Shown here: positions 13,201 through 22,900 of the stretch, piece by piece | Position numbering within the stretch: the stretch's first letter is position 1 | How the letters are laid out: every line of letters starts with the position of its first letter | Origin: Ridgeia piscesae | Lineage: Eukaryota; Annelida; Polychaeta; Sabellida; Siboglinidae | Assembly: GCA_025642075.2 (NCBI GenBank) | Contig: JAODUO010000126.1 | Location: 43,501 to 107,500, forward strand | Direction: 5' to 3' | DNA length: 64,000 nt | Translations under genes and position numbers: made by a program | Notes under the pieces: model-generated | Told to the model about the DNA's origin: nothing | Seen by the model: only the letters and a program-made list of their open reading frames with translations | Databases searched by the model: none

Positions 13201-14827
13201 TTTTTTTAAGTACTATGATAGGTAGTTATTTAGGGTTTTCATTGAACTTGCCTTTATTTAAGTTGAACCACGTTTCAGACACTTCTAGTTTTCACTAGAA
13301 TATCAAGACTGCTAGTGACAGGGGGAGACATTTTGAGGATTGATGTCATTATCAGGATTGAATGGGTGTTGAAGAGTGTTCTGATTGGTGTATTTTGTTG
13401 GCAGCATGCCAGAACGAGTTCGTTGACCTCAAGGTTGAGTACATCACCATGCCAGGCTGGCAAACAAATATCTCTGGTGTACGCAATTTCGCCGATTTGC
13501 CTGTCAATGCACAGTCATACGTACGCAAAGTGGAAGAACTAATTGGAGTGCCTGGTTAGTATAACACATCTGTTTTCTGTGTTCCCGTGTATAGTCCTTG
13601 CATTAATTTGTTTGTACTTTTATTGTTTTGTGCAAACTTTCCAATGCCTCTCAGTTTTCGCAAAACTCAGATATTTTAATTAGTGGTGACAGAACTGTAA
13701 CAGAATTAACTGTTTCTTTGTCATAAAATAAGTTTGTCTGTATTTTGAACGGAAGTCCTATTTATGTTGTAAGTGTACTAGTGGATTTTCAATGACTGGC
13801 AAGAAATGTTACAAAATGTTTAACCACATGTCAGACAGAACATGGTGACAGTTGCAAATTTTGTGAAGTCTAGAACACATTGTCATTTCTCACGCTTTGT
13901 TACAACGCGAATCGGATATAACATGGTCAATCGTGGACCCCAAGTTTCAGCCACAAAATTAAATTGGTGCGAGAATCAACACTCAAGCTGTAATAACGGT
14001 CAATTGTTTTATGAAGTTGTCCAAGTAAAAAAGTAAAGGCAAGTTTTTATATAGCGCAGTATCCAGTACTCAGGACTGTTCAAAGCGCTTTACACTTTAC
14101 TTCCCTGACAGACCTGATCACTCAGATACCATCTCGGCTTCTCTGGGAAGCATCCAGCCATGTGCTACAATTAATGCGAGAAGGCTGCTCATACACATAT
14201 CCACCACTGTCTATAGCCAGGTACTCATTTATACAGCTGAGTGAACTGGAGCAATGTAGAATGAAAAAACATGCCCATGGTTTTAACATTGCAGCACAGG
14301 ATTTGAACCAGGGTTCTGGTCGTCGAGAGTCCAAAGCTCTACCCCGGAGCCATAGCGCTCTACATGTGTTTGTATTGTGTTGGTGTATGTTGAAACACTT
14401 GTCTGAACAGACAAGAAATTTAACATAGAATTGGCTGAATATACTTTATAACACAGTTCCATTTTGTGGACCCCGACTACTGCGTCATAACGAGGCACGA
14501 CTATGTGGTCTGACTTTATCATTTATCAAGCAGAAGGTGGTACCACTTAGTGAGTGAAACATTAATGCAAACCGACTCTCAGAGCCAGTTTGGATTATAA
14601 AATGTGAAGTCCTCCACTGTATGCTGGTGGCGGAAGAAGTTGAACCAACACAAAACACGTAGCGTTTTTGCAACTTTGGTAATCTATAAGAACATCTCTT
14701 AGTTTAATTTTGGTTCGGTGTTATTTTGAATTTGACAACACAATCGTTTATTTCTTGAAATCGTTTGTTTTCAGTGAAATGGATTGGAGTCGGGCAGTCA
14801 CGTGACTCGGTGATTCAGCTCTTCTGA
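1232..14827 (+). CDS. ADSS: Adenylosuccinate synthetase, ten 3' coding exons (5' end outside window)
   Basis: The enzyme joins IMP and aspartate using GTP to make adenylosuccinate, the first step from IMP to AMP, in the cytosol. Ten exons join in phase: 1232-1289, 1998-2043, 4447-4508, 4995-5076, 5651-5777, 7312-7466, 11809-11933, 12977-13074, 13405-13554, 14775-14827. They encode about the last 317 residues; the animal enzyme is about 456, so roughly 140 N-terminal residues (start codon, GTP loop, catalytic Asp/His) lie to the left. Diagnostic motifs in order are [86 protein letters not shown] (IMP/aspartate arginines), LTKLDVLD (guanine-binding) and [13 protein letters not shown] at the C-terminus. 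All introns are GT-AG. I see no break, so the gene looks functional. Two introns hold large arrays touching or nearly touching splice sites. Confidence 0.96.
1998..2043 (+). CDS. ADSS: ADSS coding exon b
   Basis: The acceptor is ttaatcttacag and the donor gtaaac. It encodes [15 protein letters not shown] and ends in phase 0. [11 protein letters not shown] is one of the most conserved blocks of the family. Confidence 0.95.
3259..4446 (+). repeat. 21-bp minisatellite running into an ADSS acceptor
   Basis: About 57 units of a 21-bp GT-rich repeat containing TTGACTTGTGTGTC, with a few short 11-bp partial units. The left edge (3259-3310) is a diverged form with TGTATTGTTTG. The array runs to within 0-5 nt of the exon at 4447: the last unit reads straight into cttgaag and then the exon. 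There is no ordinary polypyrimidine tract, so the GT-rich repeats take its place. Each unit holds TTGAC, which fits the loose animal branch-point pattern yTnAy. Because 21 is divisible by three, open frames of up to 128 codons appear on the minus strand; I do not regard them as genes. Confidence 0.95.
4447..4508 (+). CDS. ADSS: ADSS coding exon c
   Basis: It encodes [18 protein letters not shown].. and ends with two bases of a split Arg codon before donor gtgagt. The acceptor cttgaag is weak and preceded directly by the 21-bp array. The SRNGLR-type motif belongs to the IMP site formed across the dimer. Confidence 0.93.
4995..5076 (+). CDS. ADSS: ADSS coding exon d
   Basis: The acceptor is cgtacaattag and the donor gtaagg. 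The first base completes Arg, then [20 protein letters not shown].. through ERYQ, phase 0. This aligns with the helical F.NLA.....PTL segment of the animal enzyme. Confidence 0.93.
5651..5777 (+). CDS. ADSS: ADSS coding exon e
   Basis: The acceptor is tctcttgtag and the donor gtaggt. It encodes [18 protein letters not shown].. and [15 protein letters not shown], ending on the first base of Gly. EGAN..LDIDFG is the conserved IMP-binding block. Confidence 0.96.
7312..7466 (+). CDS. ADSS: ADSS coding exon f, source of the 35-bp array
   Basis: The acceptor is tttgtgcatcag and the donor GAG/gtatgt. It encodes [51 protein letters not shown], phase 0 at the end. Its last 21 nt (FPTEFDE) together with the first 14 intron bases form unit one of the 35-bp array that follows without a gap. 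Confidence 0.97.
7446..10680 (+). repeat. 35-bp minisatellite made from an exon end plus its 5' splice site, about 92 units
   Basis: Unit one is the real exon/intron junction: 21 exonic bases (TTCCCCACTGAG then TTTGATGAG) plus GTATGTGCTGTAGT. This 35-bp unit repeats head to tail to 10680. Two variants dominate. One has CCACCTAG and is almost exclusive from 7481 to about 8520. The other has TTTTCCCACTGAG, closer to the exon, and is mixed in from about 8520 to 10260. The distal units (10446-10680) are the most degraded. Nearly every unit keeps GAG/GTATGT, so the intron holds about 90 copies of its own donor. In the CCACCTAG variant a pyrimidine-rich acceptor also precedes TTTGATGAG. Minus-strand open frames of 69-104 codons here are repeat artefacts. 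Confidence 0.97.
10872..11272 (+). mobile_element. Long-TIR fold-back element (MITE), copy 1, inside ADSS intron
   Basis: The segment is nearly palindromic. The left half starts at about 10872 with sequence complementary to the right end, which contains GTAACCTAGTGTGTGTATA at about 11234-11252. Inner arms pair CATTATCGGCAGTGATTACG (from about 10971) with the reverse of the 11150-11170 region. The same element lies in the opposite orientation at 51884-52295; the match includes TTTTATTTGTTTCAA and ATAAGATATGTGA. It has no coding capacity. Confidence 0.65.
11809..11933 (+). CDS. ADSS: ADSS coding exon g
   Basis: The acceptor is gcattttccag and the donor gtcagt. It encodes [19 protein letters not shown] and [20 protein letters not shown], then FS and two bases of Ala. 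The arginines of [14 protein letters not shown] match those that bind substrate and carry the aspartate loop in the family. Confidence 0.96.
12463..12780 (-). pseudogene. LINE C-terminal tail remnant (RTE/Jockey-type)
   Basis: The minus strand reads [19 protein letters not shown], then after a stop and frameshift [32 protein letters not shown] and [24 protein letters not shown]...W.D.V..D and W...I..AD are the usual end of one class of non-LTR retrotransposon polyproteins. Only this tail is present; the polymerase core is missing. It sits antisense inside an ADSS intron. Confidence 0.75.
12977..13074 (+). CDS. ADSS: ADSS coding exon h
   Basis: The acceptor is caattgattgcag and the donor gtaagc. 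It encodes [20 protein letters not shown] and [12 protein letters not shown], with split codons at both ends. TKLDVLD is the guanine-recognition motif of the family. Confidence 0.95.
13405..13554 (+). CDS. ADSS: ADSS coding exon i
   Basis: The acceptor is ttttgttggcag and the donor gttagt. It encodes [36 protein letters not shown] and [23 protein letters not shown] and VE...GV are conserved C-terminal landmarks. Confidence 0.95.
14036..14372 (-). mobile_element. tRNA-derived SINE, copy 1 (in the last ADSS intron)
   Basis: On the minus strand the 5' head (about 14290-14372) is tRNA-like. It has an A-box-like TGGCTCCGGGGTAGAGC and a B-box-like CTGGTTCAAATCC. The body includes TACTCATTTATACAGC on the plus strand. 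The 3' end contains the complement of TATATAGCGCAGTATCCAG and a short T/A-rich tail. The same element in the same orientation is at 18862-19190, with fragments at 46080-46250 and 50028-50170. It is not a functional tRNA gene, as it lacks a proper cloverleaf. Confidence 0.85.
14775..14827 (+). CDS. ADSS: ADSS terminal coding exon
   Basis: The acceptor is cgtttgttttcag. It encodes [17 protein letters not shown] followed by TGA at 14825-14827. The ending GVG.SR.S.IQLF is the exact C-terminal signature of animal adenylosuccinate synthetases, so the gene's end is certain. Confidence 0.96.
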
Positions 14828-15155
14828 GATGTTGACGACGTTTGATGTCATCAACGACCTTGTCCCGATTGTGGGACGATCAACCTTAAGTTTGCGGACT
14901 ACTGCTTTGACTGTATTGCTCTGTGTTCTTGAATCGTCCGAGACTTGTCCCCAGCCTACTAACACTACTGGCCCAGTTAGTCGACACAGGAACCTTAGAT
15001 CGGGCAGCAAACACGATAGACATGGAAAGACGGACTGCAGATGTTTATCACTGACTTTACATTTCTCGAATATATTTTATATATATAGCAGGATTATTTT
15101 CACACTGGCAAGTGTTTTTTTGGAGACTGTGTATGAATACATACAGTGGATGTCT

Positions 15156-15161
15156 ATTAAA
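15156..15161 (+). promoter_or_regulatory. Possible ADSS poly(A) signals (ATTAAA here, AATAAA at 15646-15651)
   Basis: ATTAAA lies about 330 nt and AATAAA about 820 nt after the ADSS stop codon. Either could end the transcript; the sequence alone does not choose. Confidence 0.3.
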
Positions 15162-16377
15162 TGACTAAAACAATTTCTTTTTAACTTTGTTTCATTTGCA
15201 TATCTATTTTAATGTTTTTTTTGTTTTCCAGTGAAATCTGTCTTGTGTAAATATAATTTGTTTACAACGTACTGATAATTATTTTTTCTCAATAGTTAAT
15301 GTTAATAGTTAACCAAATGTCATAAACACTTGCACAAACGTGTCATACTACGTATGACGCCTGTCACTTTGCAGTGAAGCTAACAAGTAAAAAAAAAGGT
15401 AAATTGTTACAAATGAATGCAGCAATATGTGCATAATGGCATACAAAATTGAACCAGTTAAGTATTTTTATTTATTTCTTAAAAAACTTGCAGTTAAATT
15501 GACACAATTAATCTGAACTTTACTACCGGTAATCACATTTCAACACTTATCGGACAATATTTGGCAGGTCACACACAGTACACAACGACAGTTCTGTTGC
15601 TAACATGATAATCTTGTTCCAAACTTGTAATGATTCTCTGCCAAGAATAAACTTATGTCACAATTCAGTTATTCAAGTTATTTTGATGCTTCTTACATCC
15701 AGAATTCATATAGCAAACGTCCACCACAAAAACAAACTTGACAATTTCACAAAAACAGACGTGTTATTCTGAAAGATTGCAAGATTAGACGAAGACAAAC
15801 AACTGACTTAATGATGTGATTATATGTATAAGACTACTGAAAATAATGCAGTGACATGTCTGAAGGGCCATGTGCCCCCATTGGCTTTGAAAAATATATT
15901 TGTCAATGCTTTTACATGCTCGAACATTTTTGGCCCACATTTGCCGTCATCCTAGATAACAATCATACCGGTACACACAAAACGTTAAACCATCTTCGAT
16001 ATACTAAATAGTTGTGTTCAAACCACTCTGTGGAACATAAATAAATTCATACAAAGTGCTGCCACGTTGCAAGAGTAATGTGTTGATGCAAATTGATAAG
16101 AATTTTTGATCGTAATATTCTCAAGTTATTGAAGCAATGATAGCTGAATAATACTACACACATGGGTTTTTATTTCACAAATTTCCATACCATGCTGCCT
16201 TCAAATAGATTTTAAAATTTTATACGTCTTATTTTATGTCGTTTTCAATACAGTATTAAATAAAAAAGCACAAATTCCTGCAGGCTGCCGACTTGAACAC
16301 CAACATCACTGATATAAATGTCCTACGATAATGCAGAACAATGCTAATATGAGCTAATATGAAATGGTAGTAGGGAG

Positions 16378-16383
16378 TTTTAT
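16378..16383 (-). promoter_or_regulatory. Possible NAA40 poly(A) signal
   Basis: AATAAA on the minus strand, about 430 nt downstream of the NAA40 stop codon. Confidence 0.3.
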
Positions 16384-16813
16384 TTCCACTATGACTTGTT
16401 TCGCGTTGGTTCTCACGAAACTGGGCAACACATCATAAGACACAAAGTCTGCAAATACATACACACTGGTGACGTACACACACACAGAACAACAGTTTGC
16501 CAGTTTCATATCGCACACATTGTGGGAAATTATTGATGACAACCAGAGAAACCAGGTTTGTTTAAATATACGGATGATGGCTACTCTGTACACAACCAGT
16601 GCAGTTTATCTTCCACATGTTCTTTTCCACATACTGATCAGGTTAAATGTACACCGAACTGGTCAATAACAAAACAAGAAGCAATCTGTGAAATGTAGAA
16701 ATGACTAAGGTGCTGCCATAGATCCCTCTACAGCCCCCCCCCCGGGCAACAGTTGCCCCCTATCTCGACTACGGGTAGTCCCTAACATGTACATGAAATC
16801 TAAACGACACCAT

Positions 16814-16976
16814 CTAGTGGCTGCATCCATGTGGACAATGACCATGTGAATGCTGGGATACGTCTTTGCGCGAGACGCCAATCATCTTTCGTAGAATGAT
16901 GTAGGTATTAAACCCGTCTTCATCAAACATTGCCTCGGCCATCGAATCCTCCGGACTTGTTTCGTCCATGTCATAT
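16814..16976 (-). CDS. NAA40: NAA40 exon 8 (terminal)
   Basis: The acceptor is tgttcaatctgtag. It encodes YDMDETSPEDSMAEAMFDED, then GFNTYIILRKM and the His/Cys-rich end HSHGHCPHGCSH before TAG (16814-16816). The acidic linker and metal-binding-like tail match the family's C-terminus. Confidence 0.93.
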
Positions 16977-19900
16977 CTACAGATTGAACAGGTGTATATA
17001 TAAATGTCTATCCTGTAATAAAATCTACATTTTACATTCCTTTGAGATGTAACATACTGATAAAGTATTAGGTAAAAACAATACTATAACATCAACGTCA
17101 TTACTGAATATTATTAAAATTGCAAAGTATTGGTCAATCCATAGCATGGAGAAACATATAAATTGTAAGGCTAAAGGCGAAGGGAAAGACAGGAGAACTC
17201 GGTGAGGACATTTATAGGGATGGGGATGAAACTGAGATGGATGAAATGTTGAAGAGGTTTAAGATCAGGAAAGACAGAAGATTGGGGAAATGAAAGGAAA
17301 TTGGGAAAGAGTAAGATATATCAGGTAAACCAGAGGAAATTGCGAAAGAATATGAGAAGATCAGGGAAATTGCAGGGATTGGGAGAGAAGATTGGGTAAA
17401 TTGAAGGAGTTTGGGGGATTAAAAGAAGATCGGGTAAACCAGAGGAGGTTGGGAAAGAGTACGTGAAGATCGGAGAGATTGGGAAAAAGTAGAAGATCGG
17501 TGATGTGGAGGAGATTGGGAAGTGGGAGAAGGTTTTGGGGAGGGTGATGAGATTGGAGTGGGTGCAGACTGGGAGATGGGAATTCAATAGACAAGGATGG
17601 GGACAACGTCAGTCTCATCCCACACTTCGGCGACACAGATGAAAGCATCATCCAAATGCTAGAGAAACAACGCTGGGGGTCAAACAACAGACTGAGAACG
17701 ACTTCATCAGGTCAAGTGTAGTCTATTTCTAAGACCCACATCACATAAAAACCCTAGCATAGGTACTTTAAAGTGTTCTTCAATATAAGCACTACACACC
17801 AGGCGACAACGGCCACAGCCAAACTTAGAAGAGCTGTCCACTGGATCTCACTACGGCTTTGTACTCACTTGAGCTTTTTCGTGAAGAACTCCAGCGCTGC
17901 CTGGTTCTGTTTGAAGACTGTCAACATGACCTTTGACATCTGTGTCCTGGCAACAGAAGTCACATGACTGAGGGCGACAGGATGAAGAGCAATTTATGCC
18001 CTAACAAATCACTAACACAAGCAACCAGATTTCAGATGGAACTTTCTACATAAACACACTGTTGACGCTTTGAACTGGTCCCCTAGGCTGTTTGTAAATT
18101 TAAATGTTGTAATTTGTTCTCATCTGACCGTTTTTCTTCATGGAACAAGTAAAAAAATAAGCATGTCACAAATGATTAATTTACGATTTCTAACAAAACC
18201 AGTCAGAATTGTTTATATTCTACTACCATTCTATCACATCATGGAACATTTGTTAAATGACATCAAGTCTTTTTTTAATCTTTTTAATTCAGATATATTT
18301 TATATTTTGTTTTATTGTTATTTACATCTACTCTGTGGGTGCATTGATTAACATTGAGTTAGAGATTGCACGATAGAAGAACTATTATTATTTTTATTTT
18401 AAAGGGTCTATCTCCCTACAAACATATGTTAATTCAATTACTAAATCCCCTGAAAACAGACAAAGGATGTAATAAGGAATTGCTGGTGACAAAATAAACA
18501 CACTCCCTTCACAACATTAAAATAATTAGAGTTTGTGTTACACTGACCGAATTGATCATGTGTACGGAGTCTCATGATGGAACGACAGTTAAACGACAAA
18601 GTTAACAGCACGGTTAACATTACTAGCAATTACTAGTCGATTACAGTTTAAACAAAATATATTTTAATGGTTCTAACACGTGGAACTGTTGTGAAACAAC
18701 ATGCTGCCACTACTTACTTGTGTGCGAGCAGTTCAAGAATCTGCATGAGGAACTTCCCAAGGGCTTTATGTCTCACTGACTTAACCAGCTGAATCTCATA
18801 ACTGCAACACACAACACAACAAAGCTTGTCACATCACGCAGCCGTTCTATATCGAAATAAAATAAAAGTAAGTTCTTACACAGTGCAGTATCCAATCTTT
18901 GGGATTGCTCAAAGCGCTTTTTACACTTTACTCCCTGGCAGACCTGTTCAATCGAAGACCATCTCGGCTTCTCTGGGAAGCATTCAGCCACGCGGCAATT
19001 TCGTGAAGACTGCTCATACACAAATATTCACCACTGTCTATAGCCAGGTACTCATTCATACAGCTGAGTGAACTGGAGCAATGTGGAGTGGAAAAACGTG
19101 CCTAAGGTTTCACACAGCAGCACAGGATTCAAACCCGGGTCCTCTTAGTCGAGAGTCCAATGTTCTACCCCCGAGCCACTGCGCTACTACCTATTTACAT
19201 GTTTTCAGCAACGAGGCCACCAATGCATTGATTTCAATTTTTTGGTGCAGCCCCAGAAAAAACCCACAAAAGAAAGCTTAGTTTTAGCAAAAATAAAAAA
19301 TACTATATCACATGTTCCTGACCAACGCAAGCATGCTGGTTGTTGTGTCGACACAGTACGTAATACTGAATTAATTTGATTTGACTTGAATTTTATATGC
19401 AACCAGAAGTCAGTGCACCTTTTCAAGTGAAAAATTAGGGCTAAAAACAGTTTATCATGAATACTCAAATTCATGATAAATAGTTTTGTACACGAGACAC
19501 ATAGCTTTATGCAGAAACCCATCCACCCACCATTCGGATGAGTAAAACCTGTCGTGGACAGGTCGAAATTTTGGTGGTGAACCAAATATGAAGGATCATT
19601 TGATATTGTCAGTTTTGCCTTGAAAACAGGTGTCACCCGTGTATCTGTTGTTAATTTCAGGTCATAAAACACATCTCAACTGGCTTGTACGTATATGAGT
19701 TAACATCCATGTGTCCGCCAAAAAAAGTATGACTGGCAGCAATTTGATCCTGCATAAAGCCGTGAAGAGACACGACTGGGCCTACCAGTAGAGGACTGCC
19801 TCCTCATAGTCCATGTCGAAGCGGAAGTGCACCAGGGCCACCGGCTTGTTCTCCTGGTTGCGGGCGACCAGGTAGCGAGCCTTGTCCTCCGACATCTCAT

Positions 19901-22900
19901 CCAGCTTCTGCTTGTCGTTCCAGCCCCAGCCGCTGTCCTCGTAACTATGACACCGACACAACAAATGTCACGACTTTGGTATGGTCAAAGAGAGACGTCA
20001 TCAACACAACACAAGAACTGTCACTGCCGCAGACTCAAGTTGTACGGTCAAAGAGATACGTCATCAACACAACACAAGAACTGTCACTGCCGCAGACTCA
20101 AGTTGTACGGTCAAAGAGAGACGTCATCAACACAACACAAGAACTGTCACTGCCGCAGACTCAAGTTGTACGGTCAAAGAGAGACGTCATCAACACAACA
20201 CAAGAACTGTCACTGCCGCAGACTCAAGTTGTACGGTCAAAGAGAGACGTCATCAACACAACACAAGAACTGTCACTGCCGCAGACTCAAGTTGTACGGT
20301 CAAAGAGAGACGTCATCAACACAACACAAGAACTGTCACTGCCGCACACTCAAGTTGTACGGTCAAAGAGAGACGTCATCAACACAACACAAGAACTGTC
20401 ACTGCCGCAGACTCAAGTTGTACGGTCAAAGAGAGACGTCATCAACACAACACAAGAACTGTCACTGCCACAGACTCAAGTTGTACGGTCAAAGAGAGAC
20501 GTCATCAACACAACACAAGAACTGTCACTGCCGCAGACTCAAGTTGTACGGTCAAAGAGAGACGTCATCAACACAACACAAGAACTGTCACTGCCGCAGA
20601 CTCAAGTTGTACGGTCAAAGAGAGACGTCATCAACACAACACAAGAACTGTCACTGCCACAGACTCAAGTTGTACGGTCAAAGAGAGACGTCATCAACAC
20701 AACACAAGAACTGTCACTGCCGCAGACTCAAGTTGTACGGTCAAAGAGAGACGTCATCAACACAACACAAGAACTGTCACTGCCACAGACTCAAGTTGTA
20801 CGGTCAAAGAGAGACGTCATCAACACAACACAAGAACTGTCACTGCCGCAGACTCAAGTTGTACGGTCAAAGAGAGACGTCATCAACACAACACAAGAAC
20901 TGTCACTGCCGCAGACTCAAGTTGTACGGTCAAAGAGAGACGTCATCAACACAACACAAGAACTGTCACTGCCGCAGACTCAAGTTGTACGGTCAAAGAG
21001 AGACGTCATCAACACAACACAAGAACTGTCACTGCCGCAGACTCAAGTTGTACGGTCAAAGAGAGACGTCATCAACACAACACAAGAACTGTCACTGCCG
21101 CAGACTCAAGTTGTACGGTCAAAGAGAGACGTCATCAACACAACACAAGAACTGTCACTGCCGCAGACTCAAGTTGTACGGTCAAAGAGAGACGTCATCA
21201 ACACAACACAAGAACTGTCACTGCCCCAGACTCAAGTTGTACGGTCAAAGAGAGACGTCATCAACACAACACAAGAACTGTCACTGCCGCAGACTCAAGT
21301 TGTACGGTCAAAGAGAGACGTCATCAACACAACACAAGAACTGTCACTGCCGCAGACTCAAGTTGTACGGTCAAAGAGAGACGTCATCAACACAACACAA
21401 GAACTGTCACTGCCGCAGACTCAAGTTGTACGGTCAAAGAGAGACGTCATCAACACAACACAAGAACTGTCACTGCCCCAGACTCAAGTTGTACGGTCAA
21501 AGAGAGACGTCATCAACACAACACAAGAACTGTCACTGCCGCACACTCAAGTTGTACGGTCAAAGAGAGACGTCATCAACACAACACAAGAACTGTCACT
21601 GCCGCAGACTCAAGTTGTACGGTCAAAGAGAGACGTCATCAACACAACACAAGAACTGTCACTGCCGCAGACTCAAGTTGTACGGTCAAAGAGAGACGTC
21701 ATCAACACAACACAAGAACTGTCACTGCCGCAGACTCAAGTTGTACGGTCAAAGAGAGACGTCATCAACACAACACAAGAACTGTCACTGCCGCAGACTC
21801 AAGTTGTACGGTCAAAGAGAGACGTCATCAACACAACACAAGAACTGTCACTGCCGCAGACTCAAGTTGTACGGTCAAAGAGAGACGTCATCAACACAAC
21901 ACAAGAACTGTCACTGCCACAGACTCAAGTTGTACGGTCAAAGAGAGACGTCATCAACACAACACAAGAACTGTCACTGCCGCAGACTCAAGTTGTACGG
22001 TCAAAGAGAGACGTCATCAACACAACACAAGAACTGTCACTGCCGCAGACTCAAGTTGTACGGTCAAAGAGAGACGTCATCAACACAACACAAGAACTGT
22101 CACTGCCGCAGACTCAAGTTGTACGGTCAAAGAGAGACGTCATCAACACAACACAAGAACTGTCACTGCCGCACACTCAAGTTGTACGGTCAAAGAGAGA
22201 CGTCATCAACACAACACAAGAACTGTCACTGCCGCAGACTCAAGTTGTACGGTCAAAGAGAGACGTCATCAACACAACACAAGAACTGTCACTGCCGCAG
22301 ACTCAAGTTGTACGGTCAAAGAGAGACGTCATCAACACAACACAAGAACTGTCACTGCCGCAGACTCAAGTTGTACAGTCAAAGAGAGACGTCATCAACA
22401 CAACACAAGAACTGTCACTGCCGCAGACTCAAGTTGTACGGTCAAAGAGAGACGTCATCAACACAACACAAGAACTGTCACTGCCACAGACTCAAGTTGT
22501 ACGGTCAAAGAGAGACGTCATCAACACAACACAAGAACTGTCACTGCCCCACACTCAAGTTGTACAGTCAAAGAGAGACGTCATCAACACAACACAAGAA
22601 CTGTCACTGCCGCACACTCAAGTTGTACGATCAAAGAGAGACGTCATCAACACAACACAAGAACTGTCACTGCCGCAGACTCAAGTTGTACGGTCAAAGA
22701 GAGACGTCATCAACACAACACAAGAACTGTCACTGCCGCACACTCAAGTTGTACGGTCAAAGAGAGACGTCATCAACACAACACAAGAACTGTCACTGCC
22801 GCAGACTCAAGTTGTACGGTCAAAGAGAGACGTCATCAACACAACACAAGAACTGTCACTGCCACAGACTCAAGTTGTACGATCAAAGAGAGACGTCATC

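Larger units (their letters stand above)
14828..16813. other. Intergenic space between convergent ADSS and NAA40 3' ends
   Basis: AT-rich sequence that should hold both 3' UTRs. I see no conserved coding sequence. Short open frames at 14829-15164 (+) and 16354-16593 (-) resemble nothing I know and are probably chance. Confidence 0.6.

Noticed and set aside
14290..14372. A tRNA gene (also at 19110-19190 and 45350-45422)
   Set aside because: The boxes are recognisable, but the arms do not pair into a cloverleaf and the sequence continues into a repeated SINE body.
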